Positions 9,842 through 20,755 of a stretch of DNA of 64,000 nucleotides are shown here, piece after piece. Both the position numbers and the translations under genes were made by a program. Each line of letters begins with the position of its first letter. Positions within the stretch are counted from its first letter, which is position 1. The stretch lies in assembly GCF_000282355.1 (NCBI RefSeq), contig NZ_AKJL01000272.1, positions 1 to 64,000 on the forward strand, in the 5' to 3' direction. Origin of the DNA: Pseudomonas sp. GM49 (GTDB lineage Bacteria; Pseudomonadota; Gammaproteobacteria; Pseudomonadales; Pseudomonadaceae). The notes under the pieces were generated by a model. The model had not been told where the DNA came from. It made no database searches and saw only the letters and a list, made by a program, of their open reading frames with translations.

Positions 9842-10162
9842 ATGTCCCGTCTTCGCCTGCTTAGCGCTGCGGCCTTGTTTGCCGTAGCTGCCAGTGCACA
9901 AGCCAGCAGTTTCATCGTGACCACGGATGCTGTTGTCAATGCACTCAAAGCCACATCCGATGCGACCACCGACGTCGTCTCTTCGTCGTTCAAGGATGAC
10001 AAGATCGTTCTTGCGGCCCGTGACGACGCTGCCAGCTTTGTCGCCAGCGAAGGTTCCATCCGCGGCGTAAAACTGGAAAGCGCACTCGACCACATTCGCC
10101 ACCAGGCGCCACAGTTGAGCGCCACCGATGCACAACTGGCGCAAGCGATCCTGACCATCTAA
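9842..10162 (+). CDS. DUF2388 secreted protein, copy 1
   Basis: A 106-aa member of the small Pseudomonas family DUF2388 (TIGR02448). An N-terminal signal peptide (about residues 1-21, cut after AQA) precedes a conserved core with ARDDAASFVASEGSIRGVKLESAL. No cysteines or metal motif. First of three tandem copies leading into a large periplasmic protein. RBS AAGGAG is well placed. Function unknown. Confidence 0.88.
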   Translation: MSRLRLLSAAALFAVAASAQASSFIVTTDAVVNALKATSDATTDVVSSSFKDDKIVLAARDDAASFVASEGSIRGVKLESALDHIRHQAPQLSATDAQLAQAILTI

Positions 10163-10177
10163 ACGACTGCACAGACA

Positions 10178-10200
10178 TGGGGCACGTCCGACGTGTCCCA
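10178..10200. other. Hairpin between DUF2388 copies 1 and 2
   Basis: TGGGGCACGT/ACGTGTCCCA form a 10-bp stem (one G-T pair) with a 3-base loop, 15 bases after the stop of copy 1. With no T-tract it may be a processing or 3'-stabilising stem, or a weak terminator. Confidence 0.5.
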
Positions 10201-10269
10201 ATGTTTCGGCGCTGGCTCTAGAACGGGCCTTGCGCTAGCCTTTTGACTCACTTTCAACTGTCGAGTCTC

Positions 10270-10587
10270 ATGCGTTTTCCTTCCAGTCTCTTGATAGCTC
10301 CAGTCTTTCTTACCCTTGGTTACTGCGCATCAGCCCACGCTTATGACGCCTTCAACCTGTCCACCCAAGGCATCGTCGCCAGCGGTTACGCCACAAGTTT
10401 GGTGACCAGCGCCCCCTTCGACCATAAACTGCTGCTCGCCGCCCAGGATGACGCTGCGGCATTCATCGCCAGTGACGGCCAACTGAGAGGTGCACGACTG
10501 GAGTCGGCCTTGCGGTATCTGCGCCGAACCCAGGCAAAACTTCATGCCAGCGACCTTGAACTGGCACAAGCAATTCTCGTCCAATAG
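10270..10587 (+). CDS. DUF2388 secreted protein, copy 2
   Basis: A 105-aa DUF2388 paralogue with signal peptide (about residues 1-24, ending SAHA) and core AAQDDAAAFIASDGQLRGARLESALRYLR. Its arrangement matches copies 1 and 3: hydrophobic leader, Ser/Thr-rich stretch, then the DDAA...ASxGxxRGxxLESA block. ATG 10270 is chosen over an upstream TTG at 10243. The RBS is weak. Confidence 0.85.
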   Translation: MRFPSSLLIAPVFLTLGYCASAHAYDAFNLSTQGIVASGYATSLVTSAPFDHKLLLAAQDDAAAFIASDGQLRGARLESALRYLRRTQAKLHASDLELAQAILVQ

Positions 10588-10614
10588 TTATCCCTGTTTT
10601 TCTGGAGTCGTTCC

Positions 10615-10935
10615 ATGCGTAACCCGCTGATTGCTGCCACCTTGGGCCTGCTGCTGTTGGCCGACGTGGCCCAGGCACATACTCTGGTTGCCACCAGTAA
10701 CATGCTGATCCGTGCTACCCAGCGCACCCTCGATTTCACCTCCGATACCACTACGTCCATCCGCGATTCGAAGATCGTGCGCGAAGCCCAGGACGATGCC
10801 GCCAGTTTCGTTGCCAGCAATGGCGACATCCGTGGCGCTCACCTGGAATCTGCTTTCGACTTGCTGCGCACCCGCGTGCCGGAAGCCCGTGACGCCAGTG
10901 ACCAGGATCTCGCTGAAGCCATCCTCGCACTGTGA
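10615..10935 (+). CDS. DUF2388 secreted protein, copy 3
   Basis: A 106-aa DUF2388 paralogue with signal peptide ending AQA and core AQDDAASFVASNGDIRGAHLESAF. It starts 27 bases after copy 2, and its stop overlaps the start of the next gene (GTGA), which ties the array to the large downstream protein. RBS GGAG about 8 bases before ATG. Confidence 0.88.
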   Translation: MRNPLIAATLGLLLLADVAQAHTLVATSNMLIRATQRTLDFTSDTTTSIRDSKIVREAQDDAASFVASNGDIRGAHLESAFDLLRTRVPEARDASDQDLAEAILAL

Positions 10936-12893
10936 AGCGTCCAGGCGTCTGGCTGCTGGCCGGGGTCCTGTTGCTGCTGGGCAACACGGCCCACGCAGGC
11001 CTTCAGTTACAGCTCAAGACCGAAGGTCTGACTCCCGCACAACTGCAAGCCAGCCAGACGTTGCTCGATGAAGCCATGCAGGCACTGCCGCCACGCTTTA
11101 TCGAGCAACTCGATCGACGCATCGACGTCGTCTGGACCGATGACATGCCAAGCAACGCCTATGGCCAGGCGTCACTGGTGTCCGAGCTTGATCTGAACCG
11201 CAACCTGCTGGCCGGCCTCACCGATGGCAGCGCTGCGACCAGGAAAACCCATCGCCCCCATGGCACCGTGCGCCAGGAAATGCTGGCCACGGTGTTGCAC
11301 GAGCTGACTCACATCTACGATCGCTCGCGCCTGTGGCCGGATGCCGAACGCAAGCTGATTCAGCGTTGCACCCAGCGCAACAACAGCTCAGGGCTGGTTG
11401 GCATTCCCGACCAATGTCGGGGCCAGTCCGGTCGGCGTTTTACCCTCAGTGACGATCCGCGTCTGCTCGACCTCGCCGGCTGGCAGCAATACGTCGGCCG
11501 TCGCGGCGAACGCGAACAGCACAACCGCCAGATTGCCCGCAGTCCGGACATCTACGAGACCAGCAGTCCAAAGGAATTCGTCGCGGTCAACATGGAGTAT
11601 TTCCTCCTTGATCCGACCTACGCCTGCCGCCGTCCCGCGCTGTATCGCTACTACGAGGAACATTTCGGCTGGGCGCCCGCCGCCAAAGACAGTTGCAGCA
11701 AAACCTTCGCCTTCCTCAATGCCGGCAACGACTTCGCCAAGACACCTTTGGGCCAGGTCGATCCGGAGCGGGTCTACGCCGTTGACTATCTGCTGGCCGA
11801 GGCTAACCAGAACTTGTTCAGCCGCTGGGGCCACAGCATGTTGCGCCTGGTGATCTGCGCACCGGGCCGGCCACGCGGACCGGATTGTCGACTGGACCTG
11901 GACCAGCATCTGGTGCTGTCGTACCGCGCCTTCGTCGGTGACGTGCAGCTGTCGAGCTGGGATGGCCTGGTCGGTAAATACCCGTCGCGGCTGTTCATCC
12001 TGCCGCTGTCCCAGGTCATCGACGAATACACCAAGACCGAGCTGCGCAGCCTGGCCTCCGTGCCCCTGAACCTGTCGCGCAGAGAGATTGAAGACGTGGT
12101 CGGACGTGCCGCCGAGATGCACTGGAGTTACGACGGCAACTACTTCTTCCTGTCGAACAACTGCGCGGTGGAAGAACTGAAACTGCTGCGCGGCGGCACC
12201 AACAACCCGCAACTGGTGGGACTCGACAACATCATGCCCAACGGTTTGTTGGAAGTGCTCAAGGGTCGCGGACTGGCGGACACCAGTGTGCTGGATGATC
12301 CGCGAGAAGCCTTGCGTCTGGGTTATCGTTTCGATTCTTTCCGCGATCGCTATCAGGCCATGTTCGAAGTACTGAAAAAGCACTTGCCGGTCAAACAGGA
12401 AACCGTCGAAGACTGGCTCGACTTGAAAGCCGAGGAGCGGCGGCAATGGTTTGAACAAGCCGATTTACGCACCAGTGCAGCGTTGCTTCTGCTGGAGCAA
12501 GCGAGTTTCCGTCGGCAGTTGCTATTGGCCCAGGATGAAGTGAAGCAACGCTATCTGGGTGCTCGAGAGCTGAAGAATGGCGGTATGGACAAGGCCAACG
12601 CGACACTGAAGGACATTCTTGCCAACAGTGGCTTCCTCAGCCGTCCGGCTGAGTTGCTGGGCACCAACGGTTATGGCTTGCCGCAGCCAAGCGAGTGGGA
12701 ACATCTGGAATCAGAAAGCAGCCAGCGCCAGAAGCAGCTCCTGGCGCTGTCCGGGGATCTGGACAAGGAAGTGAGAGCGTTGCTTGAACCTGACCGTGCC
12801 GCCGAAATGGCCGCCAACGAGGCCAACGTGAAGCAGATTGGTGAGCACTTGCGCAAACTGCACAAGGCATCAGGCGGGATAGAGTTGCCTTGA
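10932..12893 (+). CDS. Large periplasmic DUF4105 protein with an added HExxH motif
   Basis: A 653-aa exported protein (signal peptide 1-22, ending AHA). The N-terminal half has a zincin-like HELTH (H123-H127) with a possible third ligand E215 or E222 in SSPKEFVAVNMEYF. The middle is DUF4105, the lacto-N-biosidase-chaperone/NlpC-like fold, with RWGHS (H301) and SNNCAVE (C411), a possible Cys-His pair. The C-terminus (about 450-653) is helical and charged. Start is GTG 10932, overlapping DUF2388 copy 3. Activity is inferred from motifs only. Confidence 0.8.
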   Translation: MKRPGVWLLAGVLLLLGNTAHAGLQLQLKTEGLTPAQLQASQTLLDEAMQALPPRFIEQLDRRIDVVWTDDMPSNAYGQASLVSELDLNRNLLAGLTDGSAATRKTHRPHGTVRQEMLATVLHELTHIYDRSRLWPDAERKLIQRCTQRNNSSGLVGIPDQCRGQSGRRFTLSDDPRLLDLAGWQQYVGRRGEREQHNRQIARSPDIYETSSPKEFVAVNMEYFLLDPTYACRRPALYRYYEEHFGWAPAAKDSCSKTFAFLNAGNDFAKTPLGQVDPERVYAVDYLLAEANQNLFSRWGHSMLRLVICAPGRPRGPDCRLDLDQHLVLSYRAFVGDVQLSSWDGLVGKYPSRLFILPLSQVIDEYTKTELRSLASVPLNLSRREIEDVVGRAAEMHWSYDGNYFFLSNNCAVEELKLLRGGTNNPQLVGLDNIMPNGLLEVLKGRGLADTSVLDDPREALRLGYRFDSFRDRYQAMFEVLKKHLPVKQETVEDWLDLKAEERRQWFEQADLRTSAALLLLEQASFRRQLLLAQDEVKQRYLGARELKNGGMDKANATLKDILANSGFLSRPAELLGTNGYGLPQPSEWEHLESESSQRQKQLLALSGDLDKEVRALLEPDRAAEMAANEANVKQIGEHLRKLHKASGGIELP

Positions 12894-12900
12894 TCCGTAA

Positions 12901-12932
12901 CCTGTAGGAGCGAGCTTGCTCGCTCCTACAGG
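12901..12932. repeat. REP hairpin between convergent genes
   Basis: A perfect 15-bp inverted repeat (12901-12915, 12918-12932) of the GTAGGAGCGAGC type common in fluorescens pseudomonads. It lies between the DUF4105 gene and trpA and may end both transcripts. Confidence 0.9.
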
Positions 12933-12947
12933 GGGTCAGTGTTCAGC

Positions 12948-13759
12948 TCAACTGACGCGGGCTTTACGCACGCCGTCCGCCAGTGCCGAGCACAGACTCA
13001 ATACGCCGTCGACGGCCTGGTCCGCAGTTGCCGCATTGGCGATCTGGTCGATCAACGCCGAGCCCACCACCACACCATCAGCCAGACGTGCGATGGACGC
13101 CGCCTGTTCCGGAGTCCGGATACCGAAACCGATGCTGATCGGCAGGTCGGTATGGCGGCGCAGACGGGCGACCGCTTCTTCGACGTGTTCCAGCGTGGCG
13201 GCACCGGCGCCGGTCACACCAGCCACCGACACGTAGTAGACGAAACCGGAGCTGCCGTTGAGAACGGTCGGCAGGCGTACATCGTCGGTGGTCGGCGTGG
13301 TCAGGCGAATGAAGTCCAGGCCCGCGGCCTGCGCCGGGTCGCACAGCTCGCCGTTATGCTCTGGCGGCAGGTCGACCACGATCAGGCCATCAACGCCGGC
13401 CTCTTTGGCTTCGGCAATGAAGCGCGGTACACCGTACATGTGAATCGGGTTGAAGTACCCCATCAGCACCAGCGGCGTTTCGTTGTTGTCCTGGCGGAAC
13501 TCGCGAACCATTTGCAGGGTTTTCGCCAGATTCTGCCTGGCACCCAACGCACGGATGTTGGCGAGCTGGATGGCCGGGCCGTCAGCCATCGGGTCGGTGA
13601 AGGGCATGCCCAGCTCGATCACGTCAGCACCGGCCGCCGGCAAGCCTTTGAGGATCGCCAGGGAGGTGTCGTAGCTCGGGTCGCCAGCGGTCACGAAGGT
13701 CACCAAGGCGGCGCGGTTCTGTTCCTTGAGTTCGGCAAAACGCGTTTGCAGGCGGCTCA

Positions 13760-13760
<1 letters not shown>
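12948..13760 (-). CDS. trpA: Tryptophan synthase alpha subunit
   Basis: A 270-aa TIM-barrel enzyme that cleaves indole-3-glycerol phosphate to indole and glyceraldehyde 3-phosphate and channels indole to TrpB. The catalytic pair is E49 (DVIELGMPF) and D60 (DPMADGP). Its ATG overlaps the trpB stop, so it is translationally coupled. Second gene of the trpBA operon, which is separate from other trp genes as usual in Pseudomonas. Confidence 0.97.
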
Positions 13761-15982
<2,222 letters not shown>

Positions 15983-15986
<4 letters not shown>

Positions 15987-16306
15987 TCACGCTTGCACAA
16001 CAGATACGCGGCCAGCAGGCCCAATGCGCCCACGGCAACACCGGCTGTTGTCCAGGGGTGTTCCTGGGCGTAGCCCCGGGTGGCGATCCCGGTTTCGCGG
16101 GTTTTGACCTTGACCTCTTCATAGGCATCGGCCAGCAGATGACGCGAGTGCTTCAAGGCATTCTCGGCGTTGCTTTTCAGGGTCTTGAGGGTTTTACGCG
16201 ACTCGTCCGAAGCGTCGTCCTTCAAGCTTTCCAAAGACTTGAGCAGACTCTCGATCTCGGCTTCCATGCTTTGCAATGAGGCTTTGCGTAACGAGGTGTT
16301 GGCCAT
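15983..16306 (-). CDS. DUF883/ElaB-type membrane-anchored protein
   Basis: A 107-aa protein of the ElaB/YqjD/YgaM family. A long charged helical, probably coiled-coil region (about 10-75) leads to a C-terminal membrane anchor ([19 protein letters not shown]) and a short KRD tail. E. coli relatives bind ribosomes at the inner membrane in stationary phase; that role is inference here. RBS GGAGAG precedes the ATG. Confidence 0.88.
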
Positions 16307-16463
16307 GGTGGCTCTCCTGCATTGGTGATGAGTGGCGTGTGTTGGTTGGGACTTCAGGGGTTCGAGAAAGTGCAGAAAATCTGAACTTCACCTTCAGAAC
16401 GGCCAACAGAAGAAATAGGAAAAATCACTGCTAGGCTGTAATTCACACGCCGAGGAGAACGCC

Positions 16464-16679
16464 ATGTCTGACCATCACACCTACAAGAAAGTCGAGCTGG
16501 TCGGCTCGTCCACCAGCAGCATCGAAGATGCGATCAACAACGCCCTGGCCGAAGCCAGTAAAAGCATCAAGTATATGGAATGGTTTGAAGTGACCGAGAC
16601 CCGTGGGCACATCAGGGACGGCAAGGCAGCGCACTTTCAGGTGACCTTGAAAGTCGGATTCCGCATTGCCAGCAGCTGA
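16464..16679 (+). CDS. Dodecin (flavin-binding protein)
   Basis: A 71-aa dodecin, matching the family's 65-75 residues. It has the HTYKKVELVGSS start, the SIEDAINNALAEASKSIKYMEWFEV helix-strand and a C-terminal beta strand. Dodecins form hollow dodecamers that store or buffer flavins. Single gene with GAGGAGA RBS. The key Trp (W in MEWFEV) that stacks on the isoalloxazine ring is present. Confidence 0.93.
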   Translation: MSDHHTYKKVELVGSSTSSIEDAINNALAEASKSIKYMEWFEVTETRGHIRDGKAAHFQVTLKVGFRIASS

Positions 16680-16800
16680 CTTTGGGCTAGTCTTCTGAAC
16701 TTGCACGCCAGCCGAATGCCATAGGGAATGGCAAAGCGCTCCATGAGTGCGTCCGGCTGACGGCTGGTTACCCCTATGATCCGACCAGGGAATGCAACCG

Positions 16801-17025
16801 ATGAAGAAGTTTATGTTGGCGGTAGGTTTGTTGAGCCTTGCGGGGACCGCATTGGCGGGTGATGGCAAGCCATGCGAAGAGCTGAAAGCCGAAATCGCAG
16901 CGAAACTTGATGCCAAGGGCGTTTCCGGTTATTCGCTGGAGATTGTCGATAAAGGTACCGCTGCCGGCGGAAAAGTTGTTGGTAAATGCGAAAAGGGCGC
17001 CAAAGTGATCGTCTACAAAAAGTAG
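16801..17025 (+). CDS. DUF1161 small secreted protein, copy 1
   Basis: A 74-aa exported protein (signal peptide about 1-19, ending ALA) with the DUF1161 core PCEELKAEIAAKLDAKGVSGYSLEIV and two conserved cysteines (in KPCEE and GKCEK) that probably form a disulfide. ATG 16801 has AGGGA 9 bases upstream; a start three codons earlier sits too close to it. A paralogue lies at 18474. Function unknown. Confidence 0.88.
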   Translation: MKKFMLAVGLLSLAGTALAGDGKPCEELKAEIAAKLDAKGVSGYSLEIVDKGTAAGGKVVGKCEKGAKVIVYKK

Positions 17026-17044
17026 GCCGATCCTCGCCTGAACG

Positions 17045-17075
17045 AAAAAGCCGACGCCCTGGCGCCGGCTTTTTT
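17045..17075 (+). terminator. Rho-independent terminator
   Basis: AAAAAGCCG (17045-17053) pairs with CGGCTTTTT (17066-17074) around an inner GC stem. It can work in both directions, for DUF1161 copy 1 (+) and the convergent monooxygenase gene (-). Confidence 0.88.
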
Positions 17076-17093
17076 ATGCCTGCCGTTTGAGTA

Positions 17094-18095
17094 TCAGCCT
17101 CGCATGACCTGTGCCAGCAGCTCGTAGGAATGCACACGATCCGAATGTTCGTACAGGTCACAGGTGAAAATCAGCTCGTCGGCCTGGGTCTGTTCGATCA
17201 GGACCTCGAGTTTGGCGCGGATTTTCTGCGGGCTGCCGATCATGGCCAGTCCAAGGAAATCGTGCACGGCCTCTTTCTCATGGGGCAGCCACAGGCCGTC
17301 CATGGTCTTCACCGGCGGACGTTGCACCAGGCTTTGCCCACGCATCAGGGCGAGAATCCGCTGGAACACCGAAGTGGCCAGGTAATCGGCCTGCTCGTCG
17401 GTATCGGCTGCCACCAATGGCACACCGAGCATTACGTAAGGTTTGTCCAGAACGGCTGACGGTTTGAAGTGATTGCGGTAGACCCGAATCGCTTCATGCA
17501 TGTAGCGCGGTGCGAAATGCGATGCGAAGGCGTAGGGCAAACCGCGTTCACCCGCCAACTGTGCGCTGAACAGGCTCGACCCCAACAACCAGACCGGCAC
17601 ATTGGTCCCGGTTCCCGGCATGGCGATGATGCGTTGGTCCGGAGTGCGTGGCCCCAGGTAGCGCACCAGTTCCGCCACATCTTCCGGGAAGTCGTCGGCG
17701 CTGCCGGAGCGCTCACGGCGCAACGCACGTGCGGTCATCTGGTCGGAGCCCGGGGCACGCCCCAGGCCCAGATCGATCCGGCCCGGATAAAGACTCTCCA
17801 GGGTGCCGAACTGCTCGGCAATCACCAACGGCGCGTGGTTAGGCAACATCACCCCACCCGAACCGACTCGAATGGTCGACGTGCCACCGGCCAGGTAGCC
17901 GAGCAGCACCGAAGTCGCGGAACTGGCGATGCCATCCATGTTGTGGTGCTCAGCCACCCAGAAGCGGTTGTAACCGAACTTCTCGACGTGTTGCGCCAGG
18001 TCCAGCGAATTGCGCAGCGACTGAGCCGCGCTGCCGTTCTCGCGCACCGGCACCAGATCGAGGGTCGAGAACTTGATATCGGACAGTCGTTTCAT
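17094..18095 (-). CDS. LLM-class flavin-dependent oxidoreductase
   Basis: A 333-aa luciferase-like monooxygenase, single-subunit YhbW/MsnO8-like type. It shows the typical [26 protein letters not shown] and [19 protein letters not shown] segments that line the flavin pocket. The substrate is unknown. ATG 18095 begins at [17 protein letters not shown]; the 21-codon upstream extension lacks family similarity. It lies between the two DUF1161 genes with no obvious operon partner. Confidence 0.86.
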   Translation of the reverse strand: MKRLSDIKFSTLDLVPVRENGSAAQSLRNSLDLAQHVEKFGYNRFWVAEHHNMDGIASSATSVLLGYLAGGTSTIRVGSGGVMLPNHAPLVIAEQFGTLESLYPGRIDLGLGRAPGSDQMTARALRRERSGSADDFPEDVAELVRYLGPRTPDQRIIAMPGTGTNVPVWLLGSSLFSAQLAGERGLPYAFASHFAPRYMHEAIRVYRNHFKPSAVLDKPYVMLGVPLVAADTDEQADYLATSVFQRILALMRGQSLVQRPPVKTMDGLWLPHEKEAVHDFLGLAMIGSPQKIRAKLEVLIEQTQADELIFTCDLYEHSDRVHSYELLAQVMRG

Positions 18096-18473
18096 AAACC
18101 TGCTTCTCCAATTGAGGGCGCAGGTTCGATCTTGCGAACGAAAACCTGCCGAATCCAAAAGCGTGTTTCATGCAATGTGGGCATATACCCGAGTTTCAAT
18201 AGCCCGGTAAAAAATCCGGCGAAAAAAGCTGATTGATCGGACGAGGTGATGATGATCCTCAAGGCGAAATCAGCCTGGAGGCAACATTGGTCGGCTGGAT
18301 TTTCGTTGAAACGAAAGATCGCAGCCTTGGGCAACCACCGGGATCACTCGGCAGATTGCCCAAGGCTGCGATCTTTTTTGCGTCGTGACAGACTTGCCCG
18401 CTAAAACTGTGGTCGAATAAATGACAGCAGCGAAACCCCATGACTGTGGTGCTGCCTCAAAGGAGCTTCAACC
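18096..18473. other. Non-coding region with a long REP-type hairpin
   Basis: 378 bases without a gene. It holds the promoter of the monooxygenase gene (minus strand), a long hairpin at 18314-18376 and the leader of DUF1161 copy 2 (AAGGAG about 18460). I see no small ORF with a good RBS. Confidence 0.6.
18314..18379. repeat. 21-bp inverted repeat of the GATCGCAGCC REP family
   Basis: Perfect 21-bp arms (18314-18334 and 18356-18376) surround a 21-base loop and end in a run of Ts. The core AAAGATCGCAGCCTTGG matches a REP type I recall as frequent in fluorescens-group genomes. It could also act as a terminator on the plus strand, though no gene reads into it. Confidence 0.85.
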
Positions 18474-18707
18474 ATGAAACGTTTTGCCCTGGTGATTATC
18501 TGTTGCGCACTGGCCACTTCGGCCCTCGCAGCGCCGAAACCCTGCGAAGAACTCAAGGCCGAGATCGAAGCCAAGATCCAGGCCAGTGGCGTCACCGCCT
18601 ACACGCTTGAAATCGTCACCAACGACGAGGTACACGACCAGAACATGGTCGTTGGCTCTTGCGAAAACGGCACCAAGAAAATCATCTACCAGAAGAACGA
18701 CCGCTGA
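18474..18707 (+). CDS. DUF1161 small secreted protein, copy 2
   Basis: A 77-aa paralogue of the protein at 16801: signal peptide (1-20, ending ALA), PCEELKAEIEAKIQASGVTAYTLEIV core, the same two cysteines and the closing KKIIYQK strand. RBS AAGGAG. Its stop lies 4 bases from the end of the convergent lipoprotein gene. Confidence 0.88.
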   Translation: MKRFALVIICCALATSALAAPKPCEELKAEIEAKIQASGVTAYTLEIVTNDEVHDQNMVVGSCENGTKKIIYQKNDR

Positions 18708-18711
18708 CACG

Positions 18712-19134
18712 TCACATCAAGCAGTAAGACTCCCGATCTTCTGCAACGATCTCCCGCTTGGCGTTGTATAGCCTGGCTTCAGGAATGAAGGCAATCGAGC
18801 GGCCTTCAAGCACATAACGTTGGCCGGCTTCGAAATGATCGAAGTTGATGGTCAAGTAACATATGCGTTCAGAAGGGCCACCCATCATGTTCAAGCCCCC
18901 GCCACCAGGTACTTCGAAGTCGAAGCGGACGATCAGTTCATGGCTACCGGGCATAACCTCAAAAAAACGCCCGTCGGCCAAGCGCTGTTTATCCAGACGC
19001 TCGGCCATCAGCAATTTATCGTTAGGGAAGGGCGTGGAAAATTCGACCCAGGCCATCTTTGGATTAGCCGCCGGCATCGGGGTCTGACAACCCGCAACAA
19101 CACTGACGGCGAGTAACAGCATCAACCTGTACAT
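18712..19134 (-). CDS. PA0061/PA0062-family lipoprotein, copy 1
   Basis: A 140-aa lipoprotein; the signal peptide ends in lipobox VAGC (C16). The body contains FFEVMPGSHELIVRFDFEVPGGG and RYVLEGRSIAFIPEARLY, like the paralogue upstream. Residue +2 is Gln, so outer-membrane sorting is expected. The family is confined to Pseudomonas and has no known function. The two copies are adjacent with about 40 bases between them. Confidence 0.85.
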   Translation of the reverse strand: MYRLMLLLAVSVVAGCQTPMPAANPKMAWVEFSTPFPNDKLLMAERLDKQRLADGRFFEVMPGSHELIVRFDFEVPGGGGLNMMGGPSERICYLTINFDHFEAGQRYVLEGRSIAFIPEARLYNAKREIVAEDRESYCLM

Positions 19135-19175
19135 GATGAATGTCCCATGGGGCTATACATTCAGCATAACGCCGA

Positions 19176-19598
19176 TCAGGAGTGTTGACAGCCCGCTGGC
19201 GTGCCTTGGCCAACCACTTTGCGCTGTTGATCGTAGAGTTTCGCCCAAGGCCGAAAGCCGATGTTCCCCGCCTGTAGCTGATAACGCTCACCCGCGTTGA
19301 AGTCGTTGAATTTCACGTTCAATTGGCAATCGCGCCACAACGGCTCGGCGTCAGGGCCTATGTTGGTGGGCTGGACCGAGAATTGGTAACGGACAGTCAG
19401 CTCATGGCTACCGGGCTGGACCTGGAAATAGCGTTTATCGTCGGTGGCCTTGTCATCGACCTCCAGCGCTTGCAGCTTCGTATCTTCTTGCTTCGACTCC
19501 AGGTCGATCCAGGCTTGCGCAGGATCAGGGCGGGGTAGTCCGAAAAAAGCACAGCCGGCCAGCATCAACAGGCCTCCTGTCAGTATCAACATGCGCAT
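19176..19598 (-). CDS. PA0061/PA0062-family lipoprotein, copy 2
   Basis: A 140-aa lipoprotein with lipobox LAGC (C16). The core KRYFQVQPGSHELTVRYQFSVQP and RYQLQAGNIGFRPWAKLYDQQRKVV aligns along its length with copy 1, showing tandem duplication. Residue +2 is Ala. First gene of the pair. Divergent from the metallopeptidase gene. Confidence 0.85.
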   Translation of the reverse strand: MRMLILTGGLLMLAGCAFFGLPRPDPAQAWIDLESKQEDTKLQALEVDDKATDDKRYFQVQPGSHELTVRYQFSVQPTNIGPDAEPLWRDCQLNVKFNDFNAGERYQLQAGNIGFRPWAKLYDQQRKVVGQGTPAGCQHS

Positions 19599-19657
19599 AG
19601 CGGAGCTCCAGTCAGGCGGGATAGTCTTGTGGAAAGACTCTCCAAGGAAGAATTATT

Positions 19658-20755
19658 GTGATCAGGCCGCTTCCTAGCCTTGGGTTACTTGATCGCGTTT
19701 TTCGCGTTTTGTTTCCGGGCGTGTTGTTTTTATTGCTCAACGGTTGCACCAGCGCCAGCTATTACAGCCAATTGGCCAGCGGCCAACTGCAGTTGCTACG
19801 GGCAAGAGAGCCGGTTTCCAGCGTGATTGCCGACCCGGCGCGCGATCAAAAACTGCGCTCACACCTGGAGCAATCGCAAAAGGCCCGAACGTTTGCCAGC
19901 CAGCAATTGCACCTGCCGGATAACCAGAGTTACCGCCTGTACGCTGACATTGGCCGTCCATTCGTCGTCTGGAATGTCTTCGTCACGCCGGAATTTTCCC
20001 TCAAGCCCGTAAGTCACTGCTTCCCCGTCGCCGGCTGCGTGGCCTATCGCGGTTACTACAGCCAGAATGCAGCCCGCGGCGAAGCGGCATTGCAACGCTT
20101 GCAGGGTATGGACGTGTCAATTGGCGGCGTCGAGGCCTATTCGACACTCGGCTGGTTCAACGACCCGATCATCAGTTCGATGATGGGTTGGGGGGATGAG
20201 CGACTGGCCACACTGATCTTTCACGAGCTGGCCCATCAGCGTTTCTATATAAAGGACGACACGGAGTTCAACGAATCCTTTGCCACCTTCGTCGAGCAGG
20301 AAGGTACTCGCCAATGGCGCACCTACCGCCACCTGCCACCGGATAACGATGCGCAGGTGCGTCGGCGCGACCAGTTCACTGAGTTGGTGCTCAAGACCCG
20401 CACCCGGCTGGAAAAGCTCTACACCTTGTCGTTGCCAACCGAACAAATGCGCCAGCGCAAGGCTGCCGAGTTCGAGCGCTTGCGCAGCGAGTACCGGCAA
20501 TTGCGCGACAGTCAGTGGGCCGCAGACAAACGCTACGACGCCTGGATCTATGCCCCCATGAACAATGCCCGGCTATTGCCGTTTGGTTTGTACGATCAAT
20601 GGGTACCGGCATTTGCCGCGTTGTTCCATCAGGTGGATGGCGACTGGCTCAAGTTCTATGCTGCCGTGGAGAAGCTCGGTGCCTTGCCGACGGGCGAGCG
20701 CAAGGCAGCGTTGAAAGAGTTGGCTGGCGGGGCCGATCAACCAAAGAACCAGTAA
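19658..20755 (+). CDS. Lipoprotein zinc aminopeptidase-like protein (COG4324)
   Basis: A 365-aa exported protein. A hydrophobic leader ends in LLLNGC (C30), a plausible lipobox. HELAH (189-193) with E206 in FNESFATFVE gives the gluzincin set HExxH plus Glu, as in the predicted aminopeptidase family COG4324. GTG 19658 has AAGGAAG just upstream. Its stop overlaps the convergent SpmAB-like gene by 19 bases. The substrate is unknown. Confidence 0.8.
   Translation: MIRPLPSLGLLDRVFRVLFPGVLFLLLNGCTSASYYSQLASGQLQLLRAREPVSSVIADPARDQKLRSHLEQSQKARTFASQQLHLPDNQSYRLYADIGRPFVVWNVFVTPEFSLKPVSHCFPVAGCVAYRGYYSQNAARGEAALQRLQGMDVSIGGVEAYSTLGWFNDPIISSMMGWGDERLATLIFHELAHQRFYIKDDTEFNESFATFVEQEGTRQWRTYRHLPPDNDAQVRRRDQFTELVLKTRTRLEKLYTLSLPTEQMRQRKAAEFERLRSEYRQLRDSQWAADKRYDAWIYAPMNNARLLPFGLYDQWVPAFAALFHQVDGDWLKFYAAVEKLGALPTGERKAALKELAGGADQPKNQ

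Noticed and set aside
12901-12932. REP hairpins considered as CRISPR repeats
   Set aside because: They are dispersed palindromes in intergenic gaps, in single or facing pairs, with no regular spacers and no cas genes.
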